Assembly: GCF_014645835.1 (NCBI RefSeq)
Contig: NZ_BMMM01000031.1
Location: 1-64,000 of the forward strand
DNA length: 64,000 nucleotides
Direction of reading: 5' to 3'
DNA from: Streptomyces albiflavescens
GTDB lineage: Bacteria; Actinomycetota; Actinomycetes; Streptomycetales; Streptomycetaceae
Every line of letters starts with the position of its first letter. Within the stretch, counting starts at the first letter, position 1. Position numbers and translations under genes: made by a program. Below the pieces are notes generated by a model, which did no database searches, was not told where the DNA came from, and saw only the letters and a program-made list of their open reading frames with translations. Shown here one piece after another: positions 34,757-43,319 of the stretch.

Positions 34757-36433
34757 GTGAACTCACCGGGCAACTCTGAGCTCGAGAAGGAGACGTACGA
34801 CGTCGCGATCCTCGGATCGGGCGTCGCCGGATCACTCCTCGGCGCGATCCTGGCCCGGCACGGGACCAAGGTCCTGCTGCTGGACGCCGGTTCGCATCCG
34901 CGGTTCGCGATCGGCGAGTCGACGATTCCCTACACCCTGGTGTCGCTGCGCACCCTCGCGGAGCGCTACGACGTTCCGGAGATCGCCGCGCTCGCCTCGT
35001 TCACCGACACCACCCGCACCATCGGCCCGCGCTTCGGCGTCAAACGGCACTTCGGATTCCTGCTGCACCACGAAGGCGCGCCGCAGAACCCCCGCGAGGT
35101 CAACGAGTTCAACACACCGCCCCAACTGCTGCACGAGGCAGCTCACTTGTTCCGCCAGGACACCGACTCGTACCTCTTCCAGGTGGCGGTCAAGTACGGG
35201 TGCAAGGCCCGCCAGAACTTCTTCGTCACCGACATCGACTTCGACGGCTCGGGTGTCACCCTGGCCGGGCGCGACGGCGAGTACCGGGCCCGCTATCTGG
35301 TGGACGCCAGCGGATTCCGTTCCCCGGTCGCGGACAAGTTCGGACTGCGCGAGGACCCCTGCCGGTTCAAGCACCACTCACGGTCGATCTGGAACCACGT
35401 CGTCGACCTGACCCCGACCGACCGGCTCTTCGACCACCTTCCGGACAGCCAGCGGCCGCCGGTGCCCTGGTACGAGGGCACCGTCCACCACATGTTCGAC
35501 CGCGGCTGGGCCTGGGTGATCGGCTTCAACAACAACAAGTGGTCGAAGAACCCGCTGTGCAGCGTCGGCATGACCGTCGACCCGCGGCGCTTCCCCAAGC
35601 CGGAGGGGGTGAGTGCCGAGGAGGACTTCGCCCGGCTCGCCGCGCCCTTCCCGGACATCGTCCGGCAGTTCGAGGGCATGAAGGCGGTACGGGAGTGGAC
35701 CTCGACGGGGCGCCTCCAGTACTCCTCGAAGCAGACCGCCGGTGACCGCTGGTTCCTGCTCTCGCACGCGGCCGGCTTCCTGGACCCGCTCTTCTCGCGC
35801 GGGCTCTCCAACACGACCGAGGCCCTGAACGTGCTGGCCTGGCGGCTGCTGCGCGCGGTCCAGGACGACGACCTCTCGGGGGAGCGGTTCGCCCCGGTGG
35901 ACCGCCTCCAGCAATCGCTGTTCGACTACAACGACTCGCTGGTCAACTCGGCCTTCATCTCCTGGTGCGACTACGACCTGTGGAGCGCGGTCTTCAGGAT
36001 CTGGGCGTGGGGAGCCAATGCCGGTGTGTACCGGATGCAGACCGCACTCACCAAGTTCCGCAAGGACGGCCGCGATCGCCACTTCGTGGACCTGGAGGAT
36101 GTCCCGTATCCGGGCCTGTACTGGCCCGACCACGACGGCTTCGCCGAGCTCTACGAGACGATGGTGAAGCAGTGCGAGGCGGTCGAGGCAGGCGCCGTGC
36201 CCGCCCGGGACGCGGCGGACCTCCTGTACGAGCGACTGCTGACGGCGGACTTCGTGCCCAAGCACTTCGGGTACGCCGAACGCGAGGTGCGCTTCCTGAA
36301 CCCGCAGCCCAAGACCCTGCTGAAGATGCTGCGTTGGGCCGCCACCGAGGCCGATCCGGTCGTACGCCGACTTGTGCTCGGCAACGGGCGCGAGGCCATC
36401 AAGGCGAGGCTGAAGGGCAGCAAGCTGTTCTGA
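34757..36433 (+). CDS. flavin-dependent halogenase-like oxidoreductase 2
   Basis: A 558-residue paralogue of the preceding protein, clearly the same fold (VAILGSGVAGSLLGAILARH, FAIGESTIPYTLVSLRTLAE). At the WxWxIP position it reads WAWVIGFNNNK: the Pro is Gly. The halogenase motif is therefore imperfect and the protein may hydroxylate rather than chlorinate, or serve as partner. The GTG follows AAGGAGAGAG. It lies 171 bases after halogenase 1 and probably shares its transcript. The C-terminal part keeps the partner's conserved Trp and Asp residues. Confidence 0.75.
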   Translation: MNSPGNSELEKETYDVAILGSGVAGSLLGAILARHGTKVLLLDAGSHPRFAIGESTIPYTLVSLRTLAERYDVPEIAALASFTDTTRTIGPRFGVKRHFGFLLHHEGAPQNPREVNEFNTPPQLLHEAAHLFRQDTDSYLFQVAVKYGCKARQNFFVTDIDFDGSGVTLAGRDGEYRARYLVDASGFRSPVADKFGLREDPCRFKHHSRSIWNHVVDLTPTDRLFDHLPDSQRPPVPWYEGTVHHMFDRGWAWVIGFNNNKWSKNPLCSVGMTVDPRRFPKPEGVSAEEDFARLAAPFPDIVRQFEGMKAVREWTSTGRLQYSSKQTAGDRWFLLSHAAGFLDPLFSRGLSNTTEALNVLAWRLLRAVQDDDLSGERFAPVDRLQQSLFDYNDSLVNSAFISWCDYDLWSAVFRIWAWGANAGVYRMQTALTKFRKDGRDRHFVDLEDVPYPGLYWPDHDGFAELYETMVKQCEAVEAGAVPARDAADLLYERLLTADFVPKHFGYAEREVRFLNPQPKTLLKMLRWAATEADPVVRRLVLGNGREAIKARLKGSKLF

Positions 36434-36517
36434 CGAAGAGTCAAGACCCGCCGCTCCGAGGGATCGTCGAGGTCCCCCGACTTCGAGGGTGCGTCAATCG
36501 CCTCTGCATCGCGAGGG

Positions 36518-36564
36518 TTTACCGCCGAAGTCAACGTGTGTAGAATTCAATGCGTACGGAATTA
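36518..36564 (+). promoter_or_regulatory. promoter with GAATT repeat operator, copy B (MFS unit)
   Basis: TTTACC (36518-36523), a 17-base spacer and TAGAAT (36541-36546), identical to copy A in hexamers and spacing. GAATTC at 36543 and GAATTA at 36559 are again 10 bases apart, and the intervening bases are partly conserved. Transcription should start near 36553. Confidence 0.65.
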
Positions 36565-36648
36565 TGGTCCCCACCGGGAACGGTTCCGGAACCCATCGTT
36601 GGCAATGGCGCTGAACGAGAGGTGCGCGGTGATGTCGGAGACCCTGAC

Positions 36649-37899
36649 GTGGCGCGGACGGTGCGAGGCGGTGCGGCCGTGCTGAGCAGGATCCTTCCGC
36701 CGCGCGGTCCGGCCCGTACCCTCACCGGAATCACCTTGGTGCACACCATGGGCCAGGGTCTGTGGATGGCGCTCAACGCCGTCTACGCGACAGCCGTACT
36801 CCGGCTGTCGCCCGGCCAGTTCGGGCTCGGCGCCGGGGCCGCCGCCGCGGTGGCCCTGGCGCTGAGCACCCCCTCCGGGTACCTCGCCGACCGGGTCGGC
36901 CCCCGCGCCGTACAGATCTGGTCCTTCGTGGCTCTCGGACCACTGACCGCCGCGCTCCTTCTCGTCGACGGGTTCGGTGCGTACGTGGCCGTGATGTCCG
37001 TGCAGGCGGTGGCCTACAGCGCCAGTCGCAGCGCGCGGATGGCCATGATCGCCGGAGTGGTGCCGGCCGCGGAGCGGGTGACCCTGCGCGCCCAGCTGCG
37101 CGCCGCCGCCAACATCAGTGTCTCGGTGGGTGCGGGGATCGCGGGCGCCGTGCTCGCCGTGGGCACCCCGGCGGCGTACCGCGCGGCCGTGGTCTTCAAC
37201 GCGCTCACCTATCTGACCACAGGCCTGCTCACCCTGCTGCTGCCGTCCGTGCCGCCGCAGCCCGCCCGGCCGGGACCCGCGCTCGTCGTCCTGCGCGACC
37301 GCTCCTTCCTCACGTTCGTCGTCCTCGACGGACTGCTGTCCATGCACAACCTCCTCCTGGACGTCGTCCTCCCGCTCTGGGTCCTGCACCACACGCACGC
37401 CCCGCGCTGGATGATCGCCGTCGTTCTGCTGACCAACACGGTGTCCGTGGTGCTGCTCCAGGTCAGGGCCGCCCGCGGCACGGACGAACCGGCGGGCGCC
37501 GCGCGCGCCTCCCGCGCCGGATCCTGGTGCCTGGGCGCCGCCTGTCTGATCTTCGCGCTCAGTGCGGGCGCCCCGGCACCGGTGGCCTCGGCGCTGCTCG
37601 TCCTGGGCGCGCTCGCCCATGTCCTCGGTGAGGTCAGGCAGTCGGCGGGGAGCTGGGGCATCTCCTTCGGGCTCGCCCCGGAAGCCGCTCAGGGGCAGTA
37701 CCAGGGCACGTACGCGATGGGCGCCGACATCGGCAAGATGGCCGCGCCCGCCCTGCTGACCTGGCTGGCGATCGAGCACGGCACGGTGGGCTGGGTGGTG
37801 ATGGCCGCGGGGTTCGCGGCGCTCGGCTCCGCCATGCCCGCGGTGGTGGCTCTCGCCCGGCGGCGCGGCAAGGAGAGTCCGGTACCGGTAACGGTATGA
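36649..37899 (+). CDS. MFS transporter, probable product exporter
   Basis: A 416-residue major facilitator with about 12 hydrophobic helices. The loop LADRVGPRAVQIW matches the conserved motif between helices 2 and 3. It is likely to export the cluster product and may give self-resistance. The start is uncertain: the promoter at 36518-36546 implies transcription begins near 36553, which excludes the in-frame ATG at 36550. GTG 36649 has GGAG 8 bases upstream; GTG 36622 is an alternative. The 240-base gap to the NRPS gene shows no clear promoter or ORF. Confidence 0.78.
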   Translation: MARTVRGGAAVLSRILPPRGPARTLTGITLVHTMGQGLWMALNAVYATAVLRLSPGQFGLGAGAAAAVALALSTPSGYLADRVGPRAVQIWSFVALGPLTAALLLVDGFGAYVAVMSVQAVAYSASRSARMAMIAGVVPAAERVTLRAQLRAAANISVSVGAGIAGAVLAVGTPAAYRAAVVFNALTYLTTGLLTLLLPSVPPQPARPGPALVVLRDRSFLTFVVLDGLLSMHNLLLDVVLPLWVLHHTHAPRWMIAVVLLTNTVSVVLLQVRAARGTDEPAGAARASRAGSWCLGAACLIFALSAGAPAPVASALLVLGALAHVLGEVRQSAGSWGISFGLAPEAAQGQYQGTYAMGADIGKMAAPALLTWLAIEHGTVGWVVMAAGFAALGSAMPAVVALARRRGKESPVPVTV

Positions 37900-38139
37900 G
37901 GGCCGGGCCCTCCGTGTGTGCGGGGCTGTCGGCAGGTGCGTGGGCCGGCCGTACGCGGAGGTCGTCGACTCAGGTCGCACGGCGCACCGCCGGGAGCGGT
38001 CGGGGCCCATGTGGCGAGGCGTCGGTTCGCCCTCCTGTGCAGTCGCGCACACGACACGACTTCCCTACGCACCACAAGTCCAGCACGCGGTGCACCGAAC
38101 CGCGGCGCAAACCCCGTACAGGAAAAGGGAGTTCAGCCC

Positions 38140-41100
38140 GTGGATGACATGCTCGCCGTCGGGGGATCGCGGCCGCCGGTCGAGGTGTGCGCGGATCGGC
38201 GGCAGGAGCCTTCCGCCGGTTGCGCGGCGCCCGCGCTCCGGCTGCCCGTCGCCCGGGGCGACCTCGGCACCGGTGACCCCCATGCCGCGCACTCCTGGTC
38301 CTCGAAGGCCGGCCCGGGGGCCGCCGAGCTGTCCCTGGCCGCGTTCGCCGTGCTGATCCACCGCTACAGCGGGCAGGGCGACATCGTGCTGGGCCGGGTC
38401 TGCGGACCGGACGGGGTGATGGCGCTCCGTTCCCGGGCCGAAGGGGACACCGCCTTCGCCGACCTGGCCGCCTCGCTCGCGGAGCAGCACCGGGCCCCGG
38501 GACCGGGTGCGGCCGCCGGCCTCGGCACCGGACTGCGCGTCGGTGTCCTCTTCGGTGCGGAGGCCGGCGCGGAGGCCGATTCGGAGGCCGATTCGGAGAG
38601 CGGTTCGGAGAGCGGTTCGGATGGGGTCGGTCAACTACCCGCATTCTCAAGGGACTTCGATCTGCTGCTCGAAGTCGGAGCGGATGCCCTGCGCACCCTG
38701 CACTACGACACCGGGCTCTTCCCGCGCGAGGTCGTCTCCCGCATGGCTGCCAACCATGAGGCCCTCCTGCTGGACGGCGCCCGACGCCCCCACACGCCGG
38801 TGCACGAGCTGAAGCTGTCCGAGCGGGAGACGCGTTACCTGCTGGACGAGGTCAACTCCGCCGCTCGCCCCTTCCCGGACGGCTCCTCGTTGCACGCACT
38901 CGTCGAGGCCCAGGCCGCCCGTACCCCCGACGCGCCCGCCGTGGAATGGCGGGGCACCGTCCTCACGTACCGCGAACTCGAGGCGAGGGCCCGTCGCATC
39001 GCCCGCGCGCTCCTGGCCCACGGCGTCGCCCCCGGCGCGCGGGTCGGGGTCTCGACGGCCCGCAGCCATCACACCGTCTGCCTGCTGCTGGCCCTGCACA
39101 AGGCGGGCTGCGCGTATGTGCCGTTGGACCCGGCCTACCCCGCCGACCGGCTGACCGCCATCGCCGCCACGGCCGAGATGACCGCCGTGGTCTTCGACGA
39201 CCCGGGCGTCGGGGACCGGCTGGGCGCTGCCGCCGTGACCGCGCTGCCGTGGAGCGAGCTGTGGGAGACGGCCCGGCGCGAGCGGCCCGACCCCGTCGAC
39301 GTCGCGGTGAGTTCCTCGGACGCCACGCATCTGATCTACACCTCCGGGTCGACCGGCCGGCCCAAAGGCGTGGTGATCAGCCATCGCAACGTGGTGGCCC
39401 TGCTGGCCTGGGCGTGGGACACGTACTCCCGACAGGACGTCTCCCGCGTCCTGTTCGCGACCTCGCTCAACTTCGATCTGTCGGTGTTCGAGCTGTGGTG
39501 CCCGCTGACGATGGGCGGCTGTGTCGTGGTCGTCGACAACGTGCTCGCGCTGACGGAGGAGGCGCCGGGGTCCGCCGCGTCCGGCCCCGGGCTGCGGCCC
39601 TCCCTCGTCAACACCGTGCCCAGCGCGCTGAACGTGCTCCTCCAGCGCGACGCCGTGCCGCCGTCCACCGTCGTCCTGAACGTCGCGGGCGAACCGCTCG
39701 CCAAGGAGCTCGTCAACGCCGCCTTCGAGAAGACCTCCGTGCGACGCGTCCTCAACCTCTACGGGCCCTCGGAGGACACCACGTACTCGACGTGCAAGGG
39801 CTTCACCGGTCCGGTCGCCGAACAGCCCACCATCGGCGTGCCGCTCCCCAACACCGTCGCGTACGTGCTGGACCCGGAGGGGCGCCTGGTGCCCCGGGGC
39901 GCGATCGGCGAACTGCACCTGGGCGGTGCGGGGCTGTCCTCCGGATACCTCAACGACCCGGAACGCACCGCCGCGGCCTTCCTGCCGACCCCGGGCCACC
40001 TCACCGGCGCGCCGGTCGACACCCTTTACCGCACAGGTGACTTGGTTCAGTGGACAGAGTCCGGCGAATTGCGCTTCATGGGCCGCGAGGACACCCAGGT
40101 CAAGGTCCGCGGCTTCCGCATCGAGCTCGGCGAGATCGAGGCCGTGCTGCGGGAGACCGTCGGCCTGCGCGATGTGGCTGCCCTCGCGGTCGAGCGGGCG
40201 GACGACACCCTGCTGGTCTGTTACGTCGGCCTGGAGGGCGACCCCGTCACCGTCGACACGATGAGCGAGCGGCTGCGCCGGAAGCTGCCGCACTACATGC
40301 AGCCCGCGAAGATCGTGGTCGAGGACCGGCTGCCCCGGCTGCCCAACGGCAAGGTCGACCGCAAGGCCCTGGCCGCCCGTGCGGTCGACTGGGGACCGGC
40401 CGAGGACGACCCGGGGCACCTCGGGGACGACGCGGACGAGGCCGCCGTCGCCCGGGTGTGGAGCGACCTGCTGGGGCTCTCCCGGCTCTCCCCGGATCTC
40501 GACTTCTTCTCCGTCGGCGGTCACTCCCTCCTCGCCACGCTGCTCGCCGCCCGCCTGAGCGAGGAGAGCGCGGCCACCGTTCGCGTCGCCGACATCCACG
40601 AGAACCGCACCCTCGGCGCCCAGGCCGCACTGCTGCGCCGAGCCCGCGGGTGGACGCCCGCCCCGACGACCGCCACCGGCACCGTCGAGCGGCTGCGGGC
40701 GGTCGCCCGGACCCTGCACGAGTCCGCGCGCGGGCACGGGGTTCCCGCCGCCGCGGCCGCCGTGTACGCCGACGGCGCACTGCAGTTCACGTACGACGGC
40801 GTGGACGACACGGAGACCGGCCCCGCCCGCACGGCCGCCTCCCGGCAGCGCGTCACCTGTGTCACCAAGGCGCTCCTCGCCTTCGTCGCGCTGCGTCTGG
40901 TCGACCGGGGGCTCGTCGGGCTCGACGAGCCCCTCGACGGCCGTCTGCCGCACGCCGTCGTACGACGAGACGGCCGGACCCGGTCCGTGACCCTGCGACA
41001 ACTCCTCTCCCACACCAGCGGAATCGACGACTCCTACGAGGTCTGGCACGACACCGACCACCCGGACCTCGACCACTACCTCGCCTCGTTCCGGGGCTAC

Positions 41101-42024
41101 GGGCAGCTCTTCGAACCCGGCGAGGTCTTCGCGTACTCCGCGTGCGGCACCTCGATCGTCGCCGGTCTCATCGAGAAGCTCCTCGGCATGCCCTGGCGGC
41201 GCGCCCTCAACGAGCTGATGCTGACACCGCTGGGCATCGCACCCGTCCCGGAGAGCGGGACGGCGGAGGACCACTACGGCGCCGTAGCCACCGGATATCT
41301 GTGGAGCGAGGCGGACAGGGGATATGTACGGCACGAAACCGGGCCGCAGTCCATCGCCGACGACGCCGCCGGATCGTTCTCGATCTGCCTCACCCTCCCC
41401 GAGCTCGCGCGCATCGCCCAGCTCGCCCTCGACGACGGTGTCACCGCGAGCGGCGAGCGCCTGCTGTCCGCCGAACTGGCCGCCCAGATGCGCACTCCGC
41501 AGATCGACGTCCCCGGCCACCACTTCATGCACGCATGGGGACTTGGCTGGCTGATGTTCGGGCCCACCGCCTTCGGCTTCAACTCCAACGGCAGCGGCCA
41601 CCACAACTTCATCCAGATCTTCCCCGAGCAGCGTTCCTTCCTCCTTCTGCTCACCAACGCCTACCCCGCCTTCGGCCTCTACGAGGACCTGCTGCGCGCC
41701 TTCACCGGTGAAGGACTCATCCGCACCGGGCGCGCCTTCGGCATGGAGCTCGACGACTGCGTGGGCCGCTACGCCTCCGACGGCTACCGGCTGGACGTCC
41801 TGCCGGGGCCCGAACGGCTCCGATACGCCTACTCCGAGCGGCGGCGCGACGGCGACTGGCTGCTCCTCGACGAGGGCGACCTGGTCTCCTCCGGAGCCGG
41901 CGGCTTCACCTCCATGTCGGAGCGCAACATCCTCGCCGGATCCATCTCCTTCATCCCCACGCCCGGAACGAACACCCCGGGCTTCGTCCGCATAGGCCAG
42001 CGATTCACAAGGAAGGTCCGATGA
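38140..42024 (+). CDS. NRPS-like protein: half-C, A (Ala-type), T, Cys-beta-lactamase/PBP-fold domain
   Basis: A 1294-residue enzyme. Residues 1-225 match only the C-terminal half of a condensation domain; the HHxxxDG half is missing, and an acidic Ser/Glu tract lies near 145-165. The adenylation domain (about 226-740) has all core motifs: LIYTSGSTGRPKG, FDLSVFELW, NLYGPSEDT, YRTGDL, NGKVDRKAL. The specificity residues read by eye are D-L-F-N-N-A-L-T-Y, an alanine-type code. The carrier domain has GGHS with Ser796. Residues 850-1290 are a class-C beta-lactamase/PBP-like domain: the SxxK motif is CVTK (Cys907), Tyr999 (FAYSACG) and the GHHN His pair (1154-1155) are kept. It probably loads Ala and releases or transfers the acyl group through a Cys thioester. 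GTG 38140 follows AAGGGAG. Confidence 0.85.
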   Translation: MDDMLAVGGSRPPVEVCADRRQEPSAGCAAPALRLPVARGDLGTGDPHAAHSWSSKAGPGAAELSLAAFAVLIHRYSGQGDIVLGRVCGPDGVMALRSRAEGDTAFADLAASLAEQHRAPGPGAAAGLGTGLRVGVLFGAEAGAEADSEADSESGSESGSDGVGQLPAFSRDFDLLLEVGADALRTLHYDTGLFPREVVSRMAANHEALLLDGARRPHTPVHELKLSERETRYLLDEVNSAARPFPDGSSLHALVEAQAARTPDAPAVEWRGTVLTYRELEARARRIARALLAHGVAPGARVGVSTARSHHTVCLLLALHKAGCAYVPLDPAYPADRLTAIAATAEMTAVVFDDPGVGDRLGAAAVTALPWSELWETARRERPDPVDVAVSSSDATHLIYTSGSTGRPKGVVISHRNVVALLAWAWDTYSRQDVSRVLFATSLNFDLSVFELWCPLTMGGCVVVVDNVLALTEEAPGSAASGPGLRPSLVNTVPSALNVLLQRDAVPPSTVVLNVAGEPLAKELVNAAFEKTSVRRVLNLYGPSEDTTYSTCKGFTGPVAEQPTIGVPLPNTVAYVLDPEGRLVPRGAIGELHLGGAGLSSGYLNDPERTAAAFLPTPGHLTGAPVDTLYRTGDLVQWTESGELRFMGREDTQVKVRGFRIELGEIEAVLRETVGLRDVAALAVERADDTLLVCYVGLEGDPVTVDTMSERLRRKLPHYMQPAKIVVEDRLPRLPNGKVDRKALAARAVDWGPAEDDPGHLGDDADEAAVARVWSDLLGLSRLSPDLDFFSVGGHSLLATLLAARLSEESAATVRVADIHENRTLGAQAALLRRARGWTPAPTTATGTVERLRAVARTLHESARGHGVPAAAAAVYADGALQFTYDGVDDTETGPARTAASRQRVTCVTKALLAFVALRLVDRGLVGLDEPLDGRLPHAVVRRDGRTRSVTLRQLLSHTSGIDDSYEVWHDTDHPDLDHYLASFRGYGQLFEPGEVFAYSACGTSIVAGLIEKLLGMPWRRALNELMLTPLGIAPVPESGTAEDHYGAVATGYLWSEADRGYVRHETGPQSIADDAAGSFSICLTLPELARIAQLALDDGVTASGERLLSAELAAQMRTPQIDVPGHHFMHAWGLGWLMFGPTAFGFNSNGSGHHNFIQIFPEQRSFLLLLTNAYPAFGLYEDLLRAFTGEGLIRTGRAFGMELDDCVGRYASDGYRLDVLPGPERLRYAYSERRRDGDWLLLDEGDLVSSGAGGFTSMSERNILAGSISFIPTPGTNTPGFVRIGQRFTRKVR

Positions 42025-43319
42025 CAGACCCAGCCATGGGGCGCCCACACGTGCCGAGCGGACGCCGACATGTGGTGTTCGTGACCTGGAAGACCGGCAA
42101 CGCCCCGGCGTTCCGGGCGGCCAAGCGGCTCGGCCACGAGGTGACGCTCATCCGGTCGCTGCGCATGGAGCGCGCCCAGCACATCGACTTCACCACCTCG
42201 CCGTACCAGGAGTACGTCGACACGGTGCATGTGCTCGACGACGCGACCGACGCCGTGGCGCTGCGCGCCTGTCTCCTCGCCCTCCACAAGGAGCGGGCGA
42301 TCGACGGCTTCGTGGCCACCGTGGACGCCCTGGTCGTACCGGTGGCCCGTATCGCGGAGGAGCTCGGCATCCCGTTCACCAGCGCGCACGGCGCCGCGAC
42401 GGCCAAGCTCAAGCACCGCTGCCGCGAGGTCCTCGCGGCGGCCGGCGTCGACGACACCCGGTATGCCGTCGTCGGAGGCTACGTCGAGGCCGCCGCGTTC
42501 GCCGCCGACGTCGGATACCCCGTCGTACTGAAGCCCGCCAGGGGTTCGGCGAGCGAGGGCGCGCACATCGTCCCCGACCGGGCCCGGCTGTGGGACCTGT
42601 GGCGGCACGTGAAGCCCGGCCGCGCCCCCTACCAGGACGGCGTTCTGGTCGAGCAGTACCTGACCGGGCGATTCCTGTCGGCCGAGCTGGGGCTGTCCCA
42701 CGGGCGCTTCCTGCGGCTCGCCGTCAGTGAGCGCAAGACGTGGGAGCGGCACGAGGCGCTGGAGGTCGGTACGACCATCCCGGCGGCCATCGACGGCGAC
42801 GCGTACGAGCGGGTCATGGCGTTCGCGGAGGCTGCCGTGTCCGCCGCCGGGCTGCGTCTCGGGATCTTCCACGTCGAGATCATGCTGGGCGACGACGGCC
42901 GCCCCCGCCTCATCGAACTCAACCCGCGCCTGATGGGCTCCTGCCTGCCCAATCTCTTCCAACTCGCCGGCGGCGGCGACCCGTTCGAGTTGCTTGTGCG
43001 CATCCATCTCGACGAGGAGGTGGAGCTGGGCGAGATCGCGTTCGACCGCTACGCGACGGTCCGCTGGTTCGGCGCCGCGGACCGCGTGCCGCGGCCCGCC
43101 GGACCACCGAGCCTCGACTGGGCCGACGAGTACGGCGACGCCCTGCACGCGCTGACCCTGAACCTCCCCGACGGCGACGTCCTCGCGCCCTGCCGGGGCA
43201 ACCTCGGCAACTTCGGCGAGGTCCAGGTCGTGCACCCCGACCACGCCACGTCCATCGGCGTCGCCGAGGAGATCGTCGCGAGAGCGGCCGAACAGCTCGG
43301 TATCGAGGTGACGCGGTGA
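42021..43319 (+). CDS. ATP-grasp ligase
   Basis: A 432-residue ATP-grasp enzyme, the superfamily that joins a carboxylate to an amine through an acyl phosphate. It shows the central domain start VVLKPARGSASEGAH (ATP-binding Lys and Gly loop, near residue 170) and FHVEIMLGDDGRP, then RLIELNPRLMGS with the Mg-binding Glu and Asn. The overall pattern resembles BacD/L-amino-acid-ligase and biotin-carboxylase-like members. It probably forms an amide or peptide bond in the cluster product. The ATG overlaps the NRPS stop as ATGA, and its own stop overlaps the next start, so the three are coupled. Confidence 0.82.
   Translation: MTDPAMGRPHVPSGRRHVVFVTWKTGNAPAFRAAKRLGHEVTLIRSLRMERAQHIDFTTSPYQEYVDTVHVLDDATDAVALRACLLALHKERAIDGFVATVDALVVPVARIAEELGIPFTSAHGAATAKLKHRCREVLAAAGVDDTRYAVVGGYVEAAAFAADVGYPVVLKPARGSASEGAHIVPDRARLWDLWRHVKPGRAPYQDGVLVEQYLTGRFLSAELGLSHGRFLRLAVSERKTWERHEALEVGTTIPAAIDGDAYERVMAFAEAAVSAAGLRLGIFHVEIMLGDDGRPRLIELNPRLMGSCLPNLFQLAGGGDPFELLVRIHLDEEVELGEIAFDRYATVRWFGAADRVPRPAGPPSLDWADEYGDALHALTLNLPDGDVLAPCRGNLGNFGEVQVVHPDHATSIGVAEEIVARAAEQLGIEVTR

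Noticed and set aside
36550..36552. ATG at 36550 as the MFS start
   Set aside because: It lies at or before the transcription start implied by the TTTACC/TAGAAT promoter, and the first 33 residues would not resemble an MFS N-terminus.
38647..42048. 1133-residue minus-strand frame opposite the NRPS-like gene
   Set aside because: It is a codon-bias shadow. Every NRPS core motif lies on the + strand.
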